DNA from: Megasphaera sp. UBA1696
GTDB taxonomy: Bacteria > Bacillota > Negativicutes > Veillonellales > Megasphaeraceae
Assembly (NCBI GenBank): GCA_002319965.1
Contig: DCJQ01000049.1
Span: 1-42,796 of the forward strand
Direction of reading: 5' to 3'
DNA: 42,796 nt
Under the pieces are notes generated by a model. The model was not told the DNA's origin. It did not search any database and was given only the letters and a program-made list of their open reading frames with translations. Positions within the stretch are counted from its first letter, which is position 1. Each line of letters begins with the position of its first letter. A program made the translations under genes and the position numbers. Below are positions 8,621-17,376 of the stretch, in pieces.

Positions 8621-9226
8621 TTATATGGATAATAAAGTCGTTACCGCAGCCATGTCGTCTCGGGTGTCGACATCGAAAAGTTCGGCCTCATCGACGGGAT
8701 GACAGACCCAGGCATGATCCGACTGAATCAGACGACGGCCGCCTACATCGCCGGAAAGAGCCAAGAGTTCATCTCGGCAAGAGGTGCGGAACAAAGCCGG
8801 GCTGCACCGTCGCTCCCCATTGTGCATACAGCCGACAGCCGCACCGGAAGCGATAAATTGACGCAAAAAGAGAGAAATCGTCTGCCCCGTCAAGAGTGGC
8901 TGGTCAGCCGGGAAAAAGCCCCACACATCTCGGTCCGGATAAGTACCGACGACGATTCGAATCGAAGCTGCCATGCCTTCCAAGGCCTGATGGTTCCAAA
9001 CGACGTCGATATGCTTTCTTCGGCAGGCCTCGGCAATGTCATTATGAGCGGTAACGACGGTGACGGAACAGTCAATACCGGACAATGGCAAAAAAGCCTG
9101 TGCCCCCTGACACAGGCTGGTAAGCCCATAGGAATATAAAGGTCGGCCCGCTGCCACAGCCGACAGTTTATGGCCTCCGAAACGTCGTCCAAAGCCCGAC
9201 GCCATAAGGACTAACTGTATCTTCAC
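8621..9226 (-). CDS. mocA: Molybdenum cofactor cytidylyltransferase MocA/YgfJ family
   Basis: A 201-residue nucleotidyltransferase expected to transfer CMP from CTP to molybdopterin, giving the cytosine dinucleotide cofactor used by xanthine dehydrogenase-type enzymes. The N-terminus MxSGFGRRFGGHKL is a variant of the LAAGxSxRMGxxK nucleotide-binding loop, and FFPADQPLL matches the catalytic DQP-type motif of the family. It is the last gene of the 11-gene molybdenum operon. Its GTG start overlaps the yqeC stop by four bases (GTGA), implying translational coupling. In selenium-dependent molybdenum hydroxylase systems YgfJ is found with YqeB and YqeC, as here, which supports the link to the hydroxylase at 24,383. 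Confidence 0.88.
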   Translation of the reverse strand: MKIQLVLMASGFGRRFGGHKLSAVAAGRPLYSYGLTSLCQGAQAFLPLSGIDCSVTVVTAHNDIAEACRRKHIDVVWNHQALEGMAASIRIVVGTYPDRDVWGFFPADQPLLTGQTISLFLRQFIASGAAVGCMHNGERRCSPALFRTSCRDELLALSGDVGGRRLIQSDHAWVCHPVDEAELFDVDTRDDMAAVTTLLSI

Positions 9227-9882
9227 GGTAGATTCCTCGCTTCCTCTTCATAGGCCGTCATACATCCCGGCCGCGACAGATACGGCAAGATTCGATAGCC
9301 GCACTGAAAAAGAGCTTCGTCATCAGCCTGATTCAGGATGACCGTCGTCCGGTCCCAAAAGGAGCCGAGGCGGGCCAAGCAGCCCTCTTCAACAATATGG
9401 GCCATAAGACGTTCCGTAATCACCGCATCTTCCGGAAGGCCCAATAATTCATGACGAAAGCAGGCTTTCCCGGCGGTCTGTCCCAGTGCCGACAAGCCGG
9501 CCAGACAGTAGACGTCATCACAGTTCTCGGGGATCACCGGCTCATGGCTTCCCATGACCTTCAAAGGCATCCTCCGAGACCCGTCGCCTTCAACTAAAAC
9601 GAGGTCTGAAAGCTCGCAAAGAGCCCCATAAACACCATCGCCGGGATAGGTTATTTTTCCATTATCAAGGGCTGTGCCGACGACGATAATGCCGTCGTTT
9701 CGCCACTGCACCTTCCAGCCCGCCGGCAAGTCACCAGGGACGAATCCCTGTCGCGGCCGCATCATATGGGTCGTCGTAACGACAGCCACTTTTTTTCCTA
9801 ATTGCCGCGCCTTCAAGGCCCGGGCAAAAATCGTCGTCGTCTTTCCCCCGGCTCCGACGTAGGTCTCGACACGAGCCGTCAT
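9223..9882 (-). CDS. yqeC: Selenium-dependent molybdenum hydroxylase accessory protein YqeC
   Basis: A 219-residue P-loop protein of the YqeC family. GAGGKTTT at residues 11-18 is the nucleotide-binding loop. VVTTTHM and LVLVEGDGSRRMPLK follow, the latter the Walker B-like family signature. The exact reaction is unknown. Phylogenetic pattern ties the family to molybdenum hydroxylases carrying labile selenium. The ATG overlaps the xdhC stop (ATGA) and has only a weak ribosome site, so its translation is probably coupled to xdhC. It sits with xdhC and mocA at the end of the molybdate operon, and YqeB is encoded 14 kb away at 23,419. Confidence 0.88.
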   Translation of the reverse strand: MTARVETYVGAGGKTTTIFARALKARQLGKKVAVVTTTHMMRPRQGFVPGDLPAGWKVQWRNDGIIVVGTALDNGKITYPGDGVYGALCELSDLVLVEGDGSRRMPLKVMGSHEPVIPENCDDVYCLAGLSALGQTAGKACFRHELLGLPEDAVITERLMAHIVEEGCLARLGSFWDRTTVILNQADDEALFQCGYRILPYLSRPGCMTAYEEEARNLP

Positions 9883-10931
9883 AAGGACTTGGGCCGGTGC
9901 TTTTCCCGCCCTTCCCGCCGGGCCCGGACGGCGATCAATTCAGCGGCAATACTAATGGCGATTTCCTCCGGCGTTTCAGCAGAAATGGCAAGCCCGATGG
10001 GACCATAGCAGGCGTCGATATCGGCTTCGGAAAATCCATCGGCCAAGAGTTTCCCTTTGACAAAGGCCAGTTTGCGGCGACTGCCGATGACGCCGAGATA
10101 GTGGGGCCGAATAGGAAGGATCTGCCGCTGAACGTCGTAATCACCGTGGTGGCCGCGGGTCATGACGCAAACGTAATCATCGGCCGTGATGCCAAGGTCT
10201 TCCGGCAATTCCCGGTAATCGACCTGACGCACTGCCGCAGCCAGGGGAAATAAATCGCCCCTTGCAAATTCCGGCCGGTCGTCGATGACGATACAGGAAA
10301 AATCGATGCCCGAAAGAACGGGTACCAGGGCCTGAGCCACATGGCCGCCGCCAAAGATAAAGACCCGCCCCGGCGACGCCAAACGCTCATGATACAGGCA
10401 GCTGTCTCCGACGTTCGTCATCCCGGCAGGATGACTGCGGCACCAAGCGGCATCGACGGCCTGTAAAAACGCCATCTTGCCGCAGCCGATCACCGAATCG
10501 GCAATGAGGGCCATGCCCCAATGACCTGCATCGCCCATATCAAAGACCAGCCACGAAGCCGTCTTATGCTGCAAGGCCGAAATCATCGCCTCCAGTACCT
10601 CAAGGACCTTCGGCAAAGCCGGGTCGAAGTACTGGCAAAATACCGTCAATTCGCCGCCGCAGGCCGCATCGATGTCTTCCACGTCATTGGGATGAAGAAT
10701 AAGACGGCGAAAGTCAGACCGTTTTTCAGCCAAACAGGCTTTGCCGCATTCAATGGCCAAGTACTCCTGATAGCCGCCGCCGACCGTCCCCATCGTCGTT
10801 CCATCAACAAAGACGACCTGATGGCTGCCGATACCGCGCGGCGTCGAACCTTTTCGCTCGACAACGGTCAGGAGAACAGCCGGGCGGCCGGCCTTCAGAT
10901 TTTCATATAATGCTGTGTATATCCGTTCCAT
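9879..10931 (-). CDS. xdhC: XdhC/CoxI family molybdenum cofactor maturation protein
   Basis: A 350-residue protein of the XdhC/CoxI family, which binds molybdenum cofactor, promotes its sulfuration and hands it to xanthine dehydrogenase-type enzymes. The N-terminal CoxI domain contains RKGSTPRGIGSHQVV and GTVGGGYQEYLA. The C-terminal XdhC Rossmann domain contains RVFIFGGGHVAQAL and GVIGSRRKLAFVK. The ATG at 10931 is chosen over an in-frame GTG at 10940, because AGG lies eight bases before it and overlaps the modC stop. The gene is five bases after modC and overlaps yqeC. The client is presumably the hydroxylase at 24,383. Confidence 0.92.
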   Translation of the reverse strand: MERIYTALYENLKAGRPAVLLTVVERKGSTPRGIGSHQVVFVDGTTMGTVGGGYQEYLAIECGKACLAEKRSDFRRLILHPNDVEDIDAACGGELTVFCQYFDPALPKVLEVLEAMISALQHKTASWLVFDMGDAGHWGMALIADSVIGCGKMAFLQAVDAAWCRSHPAGMTNVGDSCLYHERLASPGRVFIFGGGHVAQALVPVLSGIDFSCIVIDDRPEFARGDLFPLAAAVRQVDYRELPEDLGITADDYVCVMTRGHHGDYDVQRQILPIRPHYLGVIGSRRKLAFVKGKLLADGFSEADIDACYGPIGLAISAETPEEIAISIAAELIAVRARREGREKHRPKSL

Positions 10932-10936
10932 AATAA

Positions 10937-11977
10937 TCACCTGTAAAGTAGTAAAATATCGTCACCCCTAAGCGTTAGGCGGTCCGGCAGGATATCGGGC
11001 CGATCCGGTTTGGCAAAGCGCCACCAAATATCGGACGTCGCCAGAGACTGACGGGGATAACGGAATTTAACGATCCATTCAAAAGGCTGTTCAATCTCTT
11101 CCGTAATGACGACGGGCAGGGAATTCACCCCTTCGCCGCCGTGAAATGCGTGCGCTCGGATGCCGACAGCGCAGAGGTCGTCCCCGACAGGCCGTCCCCC
11201 GGTATGAAGGGTGACTTGCCAATCGGGGATGAATACCGATTCCGGCCCGCTTTTTCTGGCCGAGACGATATTCTTACAGCCCGTCAAAACGGCTGCCGCC
11301 CTGGACTGCGGATTGGCAAAGAGTTCCTTTGTCGGCCCGACAGCCGACACTCGGCCGTCATCGAGGACGGCAATAGAATGGCAGAGCTGATAGGCCTCAT
11401 CGCGGCTGTGGGTAACTAAGATAACATCCTTGGGAAATTCTGCCAAGAGAGCCTTCAGCTCAGCAATGACCTTTTCCTTTAAATAGCTGTCCAAGGCGCT
11501 GAAAGGTTCATCCAACAGGAGAATATCCGGTTCGTTTACCAGAATTCGTGCCAAAGCGACCCGCTGCTGCTGACCACCGGACAGTTCTGCCGGCTTCAGT
11601 GTCTCGAGACCGGTAAGGCGCATCCGTTCCATCATGGACGTCACCTGCTTCCGGGCCAGGTCCCTTGTCGACGATCGGACGCCGCAGCGAATATTTTCTT
11701 CGACGGTCATATTGGGAAATAAGGCATAATGCTGAAAAAGATACCCTACCCGCCGCCGGGCAACCGGAACGTCGACGCCTCGTTTACGATCAAAGAAGAT
11801 TTTCCCTCCGACGGAGATGTGCCCGTCATCAGGTGTTTCAATGCCGGCCACACACTGCAAGGTCTTACTCTTCCCGCAGCCGGAAGCACCCAGGATGCCG
11901 AGAATACCGCCTTGATGATGAAGGGCTACATCGAGGGTAAAGGACCCCCAGTTTTTATAGACCGAAATATCAATCAT
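10937..11977 (-). CDS. modC: Molybdate ABC transporter ATP-binding protein ModC
   Basis: A 346-residue ATPase that powers molybdate import on the inner face of the membrane. Walker A GASGCGKSK is at residues 30-38, followed by a Q-loop region (RRVGYLFQHYALFPNMTVEENI), signature LSGGQQQRVALARIL and Walker B DILLLDEPFSALD. Residues about 230-346 are a C-terminal TOBE/Mop-like molybdate-binding domain. AGGAGG is eight bases before the ATG. The start overlaps the modB stop (ATGA). Confidence 0.95.
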   Translation of the reverse strand: MIDISVYKNWGSFTLDVALHHQGGILGILGASGCGKSKTLQCVAGIETPDDGHISVGGKIFFDRKRGVDVPVARRRVGYLFQHYALFPNMTVEENIRCGVRSSTRDLARKQVTSMMERMRLTGLETLKPAELSGGQQQRVALARILVNEPDILLLDEPFSALDSYLKEKVIAELKALLAEFPKDVILVTHSRDEAYQLCHSIAVLDDGRVSAVGPTKELFANPQSRAAAVLTGCKNIVSARKSGPESVFIPDWQVTLHTGGRPVGDDLCAVGIRAHAFHGGEGVNSLPVVITEEIEQPFEWIVKFRYPRQSLATSDIWWRFAKPDRPDILPDRLTLRGDDILLLYR

Positions 11978-12645
11978 GCCGGGCGCCTCCTTTCACGACT
12001 GCGCTTTTCAAAGAGGTTGACCGTCATCAAGACGACGGCACTGATAGCGATGTTGACCAAGACCCAAATGAAGGCGCTGTACTCATCATTGGTCCGCCAT
12101 AATTGGTACACCGTCGTCGAAATGGTCGCCGTATGCTTGGGGATATATCCGATAAGCATGCTCGTCGCCCCATATTCGCCGAGGGCTCTGGCAAAAGCCA
12201 GGACCGTGCCGGCGATGATGCCCTGTTTGCAGTACGGCATGCGGATATGCCAGAAAATAAAGGTGTCCGACAACCCCAAGGTCTTTCCACTCCAGGCCAG
12301 GGTTTCATCGAAGCTTTCAAAGGCCCCCCGCGCCGTGCGGTACATGAGGGGGAAGGCGACGACAGCCGATGCCAGGACGCCGCCGTACCAGGTCATGACG
12401 AAGCGGACGCCGGCCTCATTGAGAGCGATCCCGACGGGATGCTGGAGGCCAAAGACCAAGAGCAGCAGCCAGCCGCAGACCGTCGGCGGCAGTACCAGCG
12501 GCAGGGTCAGGACGACATCAAGGATCCCTTTTAAGATCCGCGGCAACCGTGCCACATAGTAAGCCAGGGCGATGCCGCTGAAAAAGACGATAACGCAGGC
12601 AATGGCTGCAATGCGCAGGCTGTTCCAAAGGGGATACCAATCCAT
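11974..12645 (-). CDS. modB: Molybdate ABC transporter permease ModB
   Basis: A 223-residue inner-membrane permease with five to six helices. The cytoplasmic EAA-type loop is visible around TLAWSGKTLGLSDTFIFWHI, followed by the ModB-typical FARALGEYGAT. It pairs with ModC (4-base overlap) and receives molybdate from ModA, encoded 12 bases upstream. Length and topology are normal for the family. Confidence 0.95.
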   Translation of the reverse strand: MDWYPLWNSLRIAAIACVIVFFSGIALAYYVARLPRILKGILDVVLTLPLVLPPTVCGWLLLLVFGLQHPVGIALNEAGVRFVMTWYGGVLASAVVAFPLMYRTARGAFESFDETLAWSGKTLGLSDTFIFWHIRMPYCKQGIIAGTVLAFARALGEYGATSMLIGYIPKHTATISTTVYQLWRTNDEYSAFIWVLVNIAISAVVLMTVNLFEKRSRERRRPA

Positions 12646-12657
12646 ATCGGGCCGCCT

Positions 12658-13503
12658 TTAGCCGACCGGGCTGAACCCGACGCTCTGGAAGATTTTCATC
12701 GCTTCGGCACCTTTGAGATAGTTCAAGAAATCCTGTGCCTCCTGCGAATGTTTGCTGTGCTTCATGACCGCTGCCGGATAAATGACCTGGCCGCACATTT
12801 CCTTCGTCGCTTCGTCCAAGGGTTTCAACTTAGCACTGAAAGCGTCCGTTGCATAAATGATGCCGGCATCGGCGCTGCCTTCACTGACTTGGGTCGTGAC
12901 TTCCTTGACGTTGGAACCGTAAGTGATGTGACCGGCCTCGGCAATGGCCTGTTCATCGAGGTTGTAGAATTTCAAGATTTTCTGCGTGTACTGACCGACG
13001 GGTACGTCGCTGTTTCCCATAACCAGGCGGATGGAACCGTCTTTTAATTTCGCGGCCATGTCGTTGAAATTCTGAATGCCCTGGGGATTCCCTTCCGGCG
13101 TGACCAAGACGACCTTATTTTCCAAAAGGTCGACGCGGCTGTCGCTTTTGACGAAATCCAGTTTATCGGGATTATCTTTGCCGTCCTTAGAAGCGTCGAG
13201 CTGATTCATCTGCTTCTGAGCCGCCGAGATGAACAAATCTGCGTCCGCCCCATTTTGAATCTGCTTTTTCAGTGTTCCCGACGAGTCAAAGTTGAAAGAA
13301 ATTTCCACATTCGGATGCTCTTTCTGATACTGCTCGGCAATTTGGGTCATCGTTTCGGTCATGCTGGCTGCTGCAAATACCGTCAAGTGAACTTTTTCAC
13401 CATTTCCGGCAACCTGACTGTCTTGTTTTTCCGATCCGCAGCCGGCCAGGGCAAAGGCCATGGTCCCCGCCAAAATCGCAGCTGCTACTTTTTTCCATGT
13501 CAT
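12658..13503 (-). CDS. modA: Molybdate-binding lipoprotein ModA
   Basis: A 281-residue substrate-binding lipoprotein. The signal peptide ends in a lipobox, ALAGC (cysteine 21), so the mature protein is lipid-anchored outside the membrane. Family features include LTVFAAASMTETM, FNFDSSGTLKKQIQNGADADLFISA (binding serines), and EGSADAGIIYATDA. GGAGA lies nine bases before the ATG. A 40-base gap separates it from the upstream MOSC-Mog gene, the largest gap in the operon. No promoter was recognised there. Confidence 0.95.
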   Translation of the reverse strand: MTWKKVAAAILAGTMAFALAGCGSEKQDSQVAGNGEKVHLTVFAAASMTETMTQIAEQYQKEHPNVEISFNFDSSGTLKKQIQNGADADLFISAAQKQMNQLDASKDGKDNPDKLDFVKSDSRVDLLENKVVLVTPEGNPQGIQNFNDMAAKLKDGSIRLVMGNSDVPVGQYTQKILKFYNLDEQAIAEAGHITYGSNVKEVTTQVSEGSADAGIIYATDAFSAKLKPLDEATKEMCGQVIYPAAVMKHSKHSQEAQDFLNYLKGAEAMKIFQSVGFSPVG

Positions 13504-13543
13504 GTTCGTGCATCTCCTTCATTAAACTTTAATTTATTTAGGT

Positions 13544-14479
13544 TTACTTTCGGGCACAGTCGTAGACACCGCCGCGAAGTAAATCGAACCCGTGGGGAAC
13601 CGTTTCCAAAAACACGTCCATACATTCCTGACACGCTTTAGGGCTGCCGGGTAGATTTATAATCAAAGTTTTCTTACGAATCACACTGACGGCACGAGAC
13701 AGCATGGCCCGCGGCGTGACCTTCATCGAAGCCGCTCGAATGGCTTCGGCAATCCCCGGGGCCTGACGGTCGGCAACAGCCAGGGTCGCTTCCGGGGTAA
13801 CATCTCGCTGGCCAAAACCGGTACCGCCGGTCGTCAAAATGAGATCGACTTGGCGCTGGTCGGCCAGGCGGCGCAGATTCTGCTCCAAGCCTTCCCGTCC
13901 ATCGGGGAGGAGAATCGATTCGACGACGTCATAGCCTTCCTGTTCCAGCCTTTTAACGATGACCGGGCCGCTTTCGTCTTGGCGCAGTCCCTGAGAGCCC
14001 TTATCGGAAAGGGTAATAACCGCAGCCTGATACGGTCTCGGTGTCTCCCGTTCCACTACATCCATCTCGTCTCCCGGATGGATGACGCCGCCCTCGAGGA
14101 CTTTGGCAAAGACGCCTTCCCGCGGCATAATGCAGTCGCCAACGGCTTCATATACCGCACAGTGACTGTGGCAGGCCTTGCCGATTTGAGTGATTTCCAG
14201 CAAGACGTCCCCGCAGCGCAGCAGGGTTCCTACCGGAAGTTTTGAAAAAATGAAGCCGTCAACGACCAGATTTTCGCCAAAGGCTCCAAATTCCACGTTG
14301 CCGCCGCGGCGACGGAAGTCTTCAATGCTTTCAAGCCCCAAGAGGCTGACTTGGCGGTGCCAGTGACCGGCGTGGGCATCGCCTTCGAGCCCCCAATCGA
14401 CTTTAAAACGTCCTTCGGGGATGACGCTTTTGGCGATCCCCCGAACGTCGCTGCTGCAAATGGCCTGTATTTTTCCCAT
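13544..14479 (-). CDS. MOSC domain-MogA/MoaB fusion protein
   Basis: A 311-residue fusion. Residues 1-145 are a MOSC domain (GLEGDAHAGHWHRQVSLLG, FGENLVVDG, GKACHSHCAVYEAVGDCIMP). This beta-barrel family binds molybdenum cofactor sulfur chemistry. Residues 150-311 are a MogA/MoaB molybdopterin adenylyltransferase domain (AAVITLSDKGSQG, ILTTGGTGFGQRDVTPEA, INLPGSPKACQECMD). MogA activates molybdopterin with AMP before molybdenum insertion. The start codon follows GGAGG by eight bases, and that site overlaps the moaA stop. Such fusions occur in other Firmicutes. Function is firm for the Mog half and tentative for the MOSC half. Confidence 0.9.
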   Translation of the reverse strand: MGKIQAICSSDVRGIAKSVIPEGRFKVDWGLEGDAHAGHWHRQVSLLGLESIEDFRRRGGNVEFGAFGENLVVDGFIFSKLPVGTLLRCGDVLLEITQIGKACHSHCAVYEAVGDCIMPREGVFAKVLEGGVIHPGDEMDVVERETPRPYQAAVITLSDKGSQGLRQDESGPVIVKRLEQEGYDVVESILLPDGREGLEQNLRRLADQRQVDLILTTGGTGFGQRDVTPEATLAVADRQAPGIAEAIRAASMKVTPRAMLSRAVSVIRKKTLIINLPGSPKACQECMDVFLETVPHGFDLLRGGVYDCARK

Positions 14480-14483
14480 TTTC

Positions 14484-15461
14484 TTATCCTCCGATCTGAC
14501 TCATCATTTTATGCTCGCTAATGGCCGCTTTCTCGCCAAAACAGTGTTTCGCCGGCTTTTCGTAAACAGCCCGCTCGAGGGCTTCCGTCAAGGCCTGCTG
14601 CATCTCAATCGGCGGGCGTCCGCTGCGGATAATATTCCGTAAATCGACGCCGTCATCGTAACAGAGACAGGGTTTCAGAAAACCCGTACTGGTCAGGCGC
14701 AATCGATTGCAGGACGCGCAGAAAGCGTGGCTGTTGGCGGCAATAAAGCCGATTCGCCCGTAAAGATGCCGGCTCTTATAATAGTCGGCCGGTCCATTGC
14801 CGCGAACTTCATCGGTCGCCGCAAGGTCCGGATAGGCACGGCGCAGGACTTTCAGGCAATCATCGCGAGTGAGTCCGGCCAGGGTCGTCCCAAAGCCAAT
14901 GGGCATGAGCTCGATAAAACGAACGTCGACGGCCTTCGATTGCGCGAGTTCTGCCAATTTTACGATTTGATTTCTCGTTTCAGCCAGCAAGACGGCGTTT
15001 ACTTTGACGTTTACACCAACTCCTACAGCCGCCTGCAGTGCCTTAAGGACGACGGACAAGTCTCCGCCGCCGGTAATCCGTCTGTACTGCTCGGCATCTA
15101 AGGTATCCAAACTTATGTTGATCCCGTCAATGCCTGCATCGGCCAAGGCCGGCAACGCTGTTTCCAGCAGCATTCCGTTGGTGGTCATCGTTACCGAGCG
15201 GACACCGTCGAGGCCTTTCAAGGCTCGTATAAAATCGACGGCCCCTCGCCGAACCAGGGGCTCGCCACCGGTAATCTTAAAGCGGTCGATGCCCAGCTTC
15301 AGCGCTGCTTTACAGACGATCATCATTTCTTCATAGCGCAGGACTTCATCATGGCCGACGCTTTCGACGTCATCGGGCATGCAGTAACGGCAGCGAAGGT
15401 TGCAGCGGTCCGTCAGCGACAGGCGGAGATAATCAATGGTCCGCCCCCATCTATCCTTCAT
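14484..15461 (-). CDS. moaA: GTP 3',8-cyclase MoaA
   Basis: A 325-residue radical SAM enzyme that starts molybdopterin synthesis by cyclising GTP. The N-terminal cluster CNLRCRYC (C20, C24, C27) binds SAM, the C-terminal cluster CASCNRLRLTSTGFLKPCLC region binds the second 4Fe-4S, and the protein ends in the required Gly-Gly dipeptide. The start at 15461 is preferred over the longer frame from 15503: GGAGG lies eight bases before it, and MKDRWGRTIDYLRLSLTD matches the family start. It overlaps moaC by 11 bases. Confidence 0.95.
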   Translation of the reverse strand: MKDRWGRTIDYLRLSLTDRCNLRCRYCMPDDVESVGHDEVLRYEEMMIVCKAALKLGIDRFKITGGEPLVRRGAVDFIRALKGLDGVRSVTMTTNGMLLETALPALADAGIDGINISLDTLDAEQYRRITGGGDLSVVLKALQAAVGVGVNVKVNAVLLAETRNQIVKLAELAQSKAVDVRFIELMPIGFGTTLAGLTRDDCLKVLRRAYPDLAATDEVRGNGPADYYKSRHLYGRIGFIAANSHAFCASCNRLRLTSTGFLKPCLCYDDGVDLRNIIRSGRPPIEMQQALTEALERAVYEKPAKHCFGEKAAISEHKMMSQIGG

Positions 15462-15948
15462 GTTCAGAGCCTCCGTCATATTGGAAATGGCCACTTTTCC
15501 CACCTATTTTTTCGACGAGATGAATGTCTTTCAGGCACATTCTTTTATCGACAGCCTTGCACATATCGTAAACCGTGAGTAAGGCCGTCGACACGCCGGT
15601 CAGAGCCTCCATTTCGACGCCGGTCTTGCCGTCGCACTTGACGGTGCAGCGGCCTTCGATTTCACAGACCTCGTCATGGAAAATAAATTCAATGCCGCAT
15701 TTTGTAAGGTTTAAAATATGGCACAAGGGAATGAGGTCACTCGTCCGCTTGGCTCCCATAATGCCGGCAACGCGGGCTACGCCGAGGACGTCGCCTTTTT
15801 TCACGGCCCCTTCTTTCACGGCATCGTAACACGCCCGACTCATCGAAATACGGCCGCAGGCTATAGCCGTCCGCGAGGTCACTATCTTTCCACTGACGTC
15901 GACCATGACGGCATCGCCATTCTTGTCAATATGTGTAAACGGGTTCAC
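15451..15948 (-). CDS. moaC: Cyclic pyranopterin monophosphate synthase MoaC
   Basis: A 165-residue enzyme that converts the MoaA product to cyclic pyranopterin monophosphate. FTHIDKNGDAVMVDVSGK, GVARVAGIMGAKRTSDLIPLCH, and GKTGVEMEALTGVSTALLTVYDMCKAVD are MoaC signatures. The GTG at 15948 is chosen over an ATG at 16008. It gives the normal length, and TAGGTG lies five bases before it, overlapping the previous gene's stop. It is followed by moaA with an 11-base overlap. MoaD, MoaE and MoeB are not encoded in the window. Confidence 0.94.
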   Translation of the reverse strand: MNPFTHIDKNGDAVMVDVSGKIVTSRTAIACGRISMSRACYDAVKEGAVKKGDVLGVARVAGIMGAKRTSDLIPLCHILNLTKCGIEFIFHDEVCEIEGRCTVKCDGKTGVEMEALTGVSTALLTVYDMCKAVDKRMCLKDIHLVEKIGGKSGHFQYDGGSEHEG

Positions 15949-15956
15949 AAGGACAC

Positions 15957-16976
15957 CTACTTTCCAAAACCACAGTTCGGGAAGGTGCAGACCGGACAGT
16001 TCAGACACAGTCCGCCTTCACCCAGACGGGACAAATCGGAAGCCTTTACGGGAACATCGGCCATGAGCGACGGCAGGACGAGATCAAAAATCGTCCGATT
16101 GGCATACATGACGCAGCCCGGAAGGCCGACGACGGGTCGATTGTCTTCCGTATAGGCCAATAAAAACATGGCTCCCGGCAAGACCGGCGCCCCATACGAT
16201 ACGATGCGGGCACCTGTATTTTTAATGGCCAGCGGCGTCTGATCATCGGGATCGACGCTCATGCCGCCCGTACAGAAAACCATATCCATGCCGGCGTCGA
16301 GCATCTCCCGAATAGCCGCCGTAATGGCTGCCGGGTCATCGGCCAACACTTTGTGCATAGCCATTTCCGCATCAAATTCAGCCAGCTTACTTTCAATGAC
16401 CGGCGTAAACGTATCTTCAATGCGGCCATGAAAAACTTCATTACCCGTTGTGACGACGCCGGCCCGCTTCTTATGAAAAGGGTGGACGTCGAGCAGCGGC
16501 AAGGGACCTGCCACGGTCTTGGCCTTGGCCATTTTTTCTTTTTTTATAATCAAGGGGATGACCCGGGTCCCGGCCAATTTATCGCCTTTACGAACAGTAA
16601 ATCCGCCGTGACGGGTGGCAATCATCATCTCGCCTAAAGAATTTACAGCTTCCAGGCCTTGACGGCGAATGGTCAGCACACCGTCACAATCGGCGATGAG
16701 TTCGATTTTCCCTTCCTTCGGTTTGCTGCCGTGCATGTTCGCTCCCATGCAGATATCCCGCAGAATCGCTGCCCCTTCATTTTCATGGTAAACGGTGTCA
16801 TCATTTTCCCAGATGTAGACATGGTCTTTTCCGACGGATAACAAGACGGGAATGTCCTCTTTGGTGATGATGTGCCCTTTACGAAACACCGGCGCTTTGG
16901 TAACGCCGCGGATAATCTGCGTAATATCGTGGCAGAGAATATGACCGACAGCCTCTTCCGTTTTCATCATTTTCAT
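15957..16976 (-). CDS. MoeA/Mog-type molybdopterin-binding protein with C-terminal cysteine motif
   Basis: A 339-residue protein with a MoCF (MoaB/Mog-like) domain at about 170-310 (AGVVTTGNEVFHG, VFCTGGMSVDPDDQTP, VVGLPGCVMYANRTIFDLVLP). A MoeA-like N-terminal part carries GHILCHDITQIIRGVTKAPVFRKGH. It lacks the full MoeA domain set, and a complete moeA exists at 21,460. The C-terminus ends in CLNCPVCTFPNCGFGK, five cysteines in 16 residues suggesting a metal or Fe-S site. Related Firmicute proteins share this tail as far as I recall. It is the second gene of the operon, six bases after modE. A role in molybdenum insertion or sensing is inferred. Confidence 0.8.
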   Translation of the reverse strand: MKMMKTEEAVGHILCHDITQIIRGVTKAPVFRKGHIITKEDIPVLLSVGKDHVYIWENDDTVYHENEGAAILRDICMGANMHGSKPKEGKIELIADCDGVLTIRRQGLEAVNSLGEMMIATRHGGFTVRKGDKLAGTRVIPLIIKKEKMAKAKTVAGPLPLLDVHPFHKKRAGVVTTGNEVFHGRIEDTFTPVIESKLAEFDAEMAMHKVLADDPAAITAAIREMLDAGMDMVFCTGGMSVDPDDQTPLAIKNTGARIVSYGAPVLPGAMFLLAYTEDNRPVVGLPGCVMYANRTIFDLVLPSLMADVPVKASDLSRLGEGGLCLNCPVCTFPNCGFGK

Positions 16977-16982
16977 AACGTT

Positions 16983-17360
16983 CTAGCCTCTCATTTCTCT
17001 TAATTTTTGTAATTCCTCATCATTAAACAACTCACCGAACTGCCGAGCAGCTACAGACCGAACGGCCTCGTTCATTTGCCGGTAGCGCTTGAGTATTTCT
17101 TCGGCCTGTCCGGTCAGGACCGACCGTCCCCCGTCTTTGCCGCCGACATAACGGCGAATGAGGGGAAAACCCCAAATGGCTTCCGCGTCGCGCATGATCG
17201 TCCAAGCCTTTGAATAAGACATATTCATGTCTCTGGCAGCTCCCTGGAGCGAACCACGCCGTCGAACGCCGTCCAAGAGTTCGGCTACGCCGGGGCCGAA
17301 AGCCCGCTTGTCGCCCAACAGACACATGATGACCTTATAATGAAGCTTTTGCCCTTCCAT
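16983..17360 (-). CDS. modE: ModE-type molybdate-responsive regulator, HTH domain only
   Basis: A 125-residue winged-helix protein matching the N-terminal domain of ModE (GVAELLDGVRRRGSLQGAARDMNMSYSKAWTIM, then FPLIRRYVGGKDGGRSVLT). The C-terminal molybdate-binding Mop domains of E. coli ModE are absent, so metal sensing must be done differently or through a partner. GGGAGG lies five bases before the ATG. It heads the operon, and a CGTTAT-N12-ATAACG operator lies just upstream, consistent with autoregulation of the whole molybdenum operon. Confidence 0.88.
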   Translation of the reverse strand: MEGQKLHYKVIMCLLGDKRAFGPGVAELLDGVRRRGSLQGAARDMNMSYSKAWTIMRDAEAIWGFPLIRRYVGGKDGGRSVLTGQAEEILKRYRQMNEAVRSVAARQFGELFNDEELQKLREMRG

Positions 17361-17376
17361 GAACGCCTCCCTGCGC

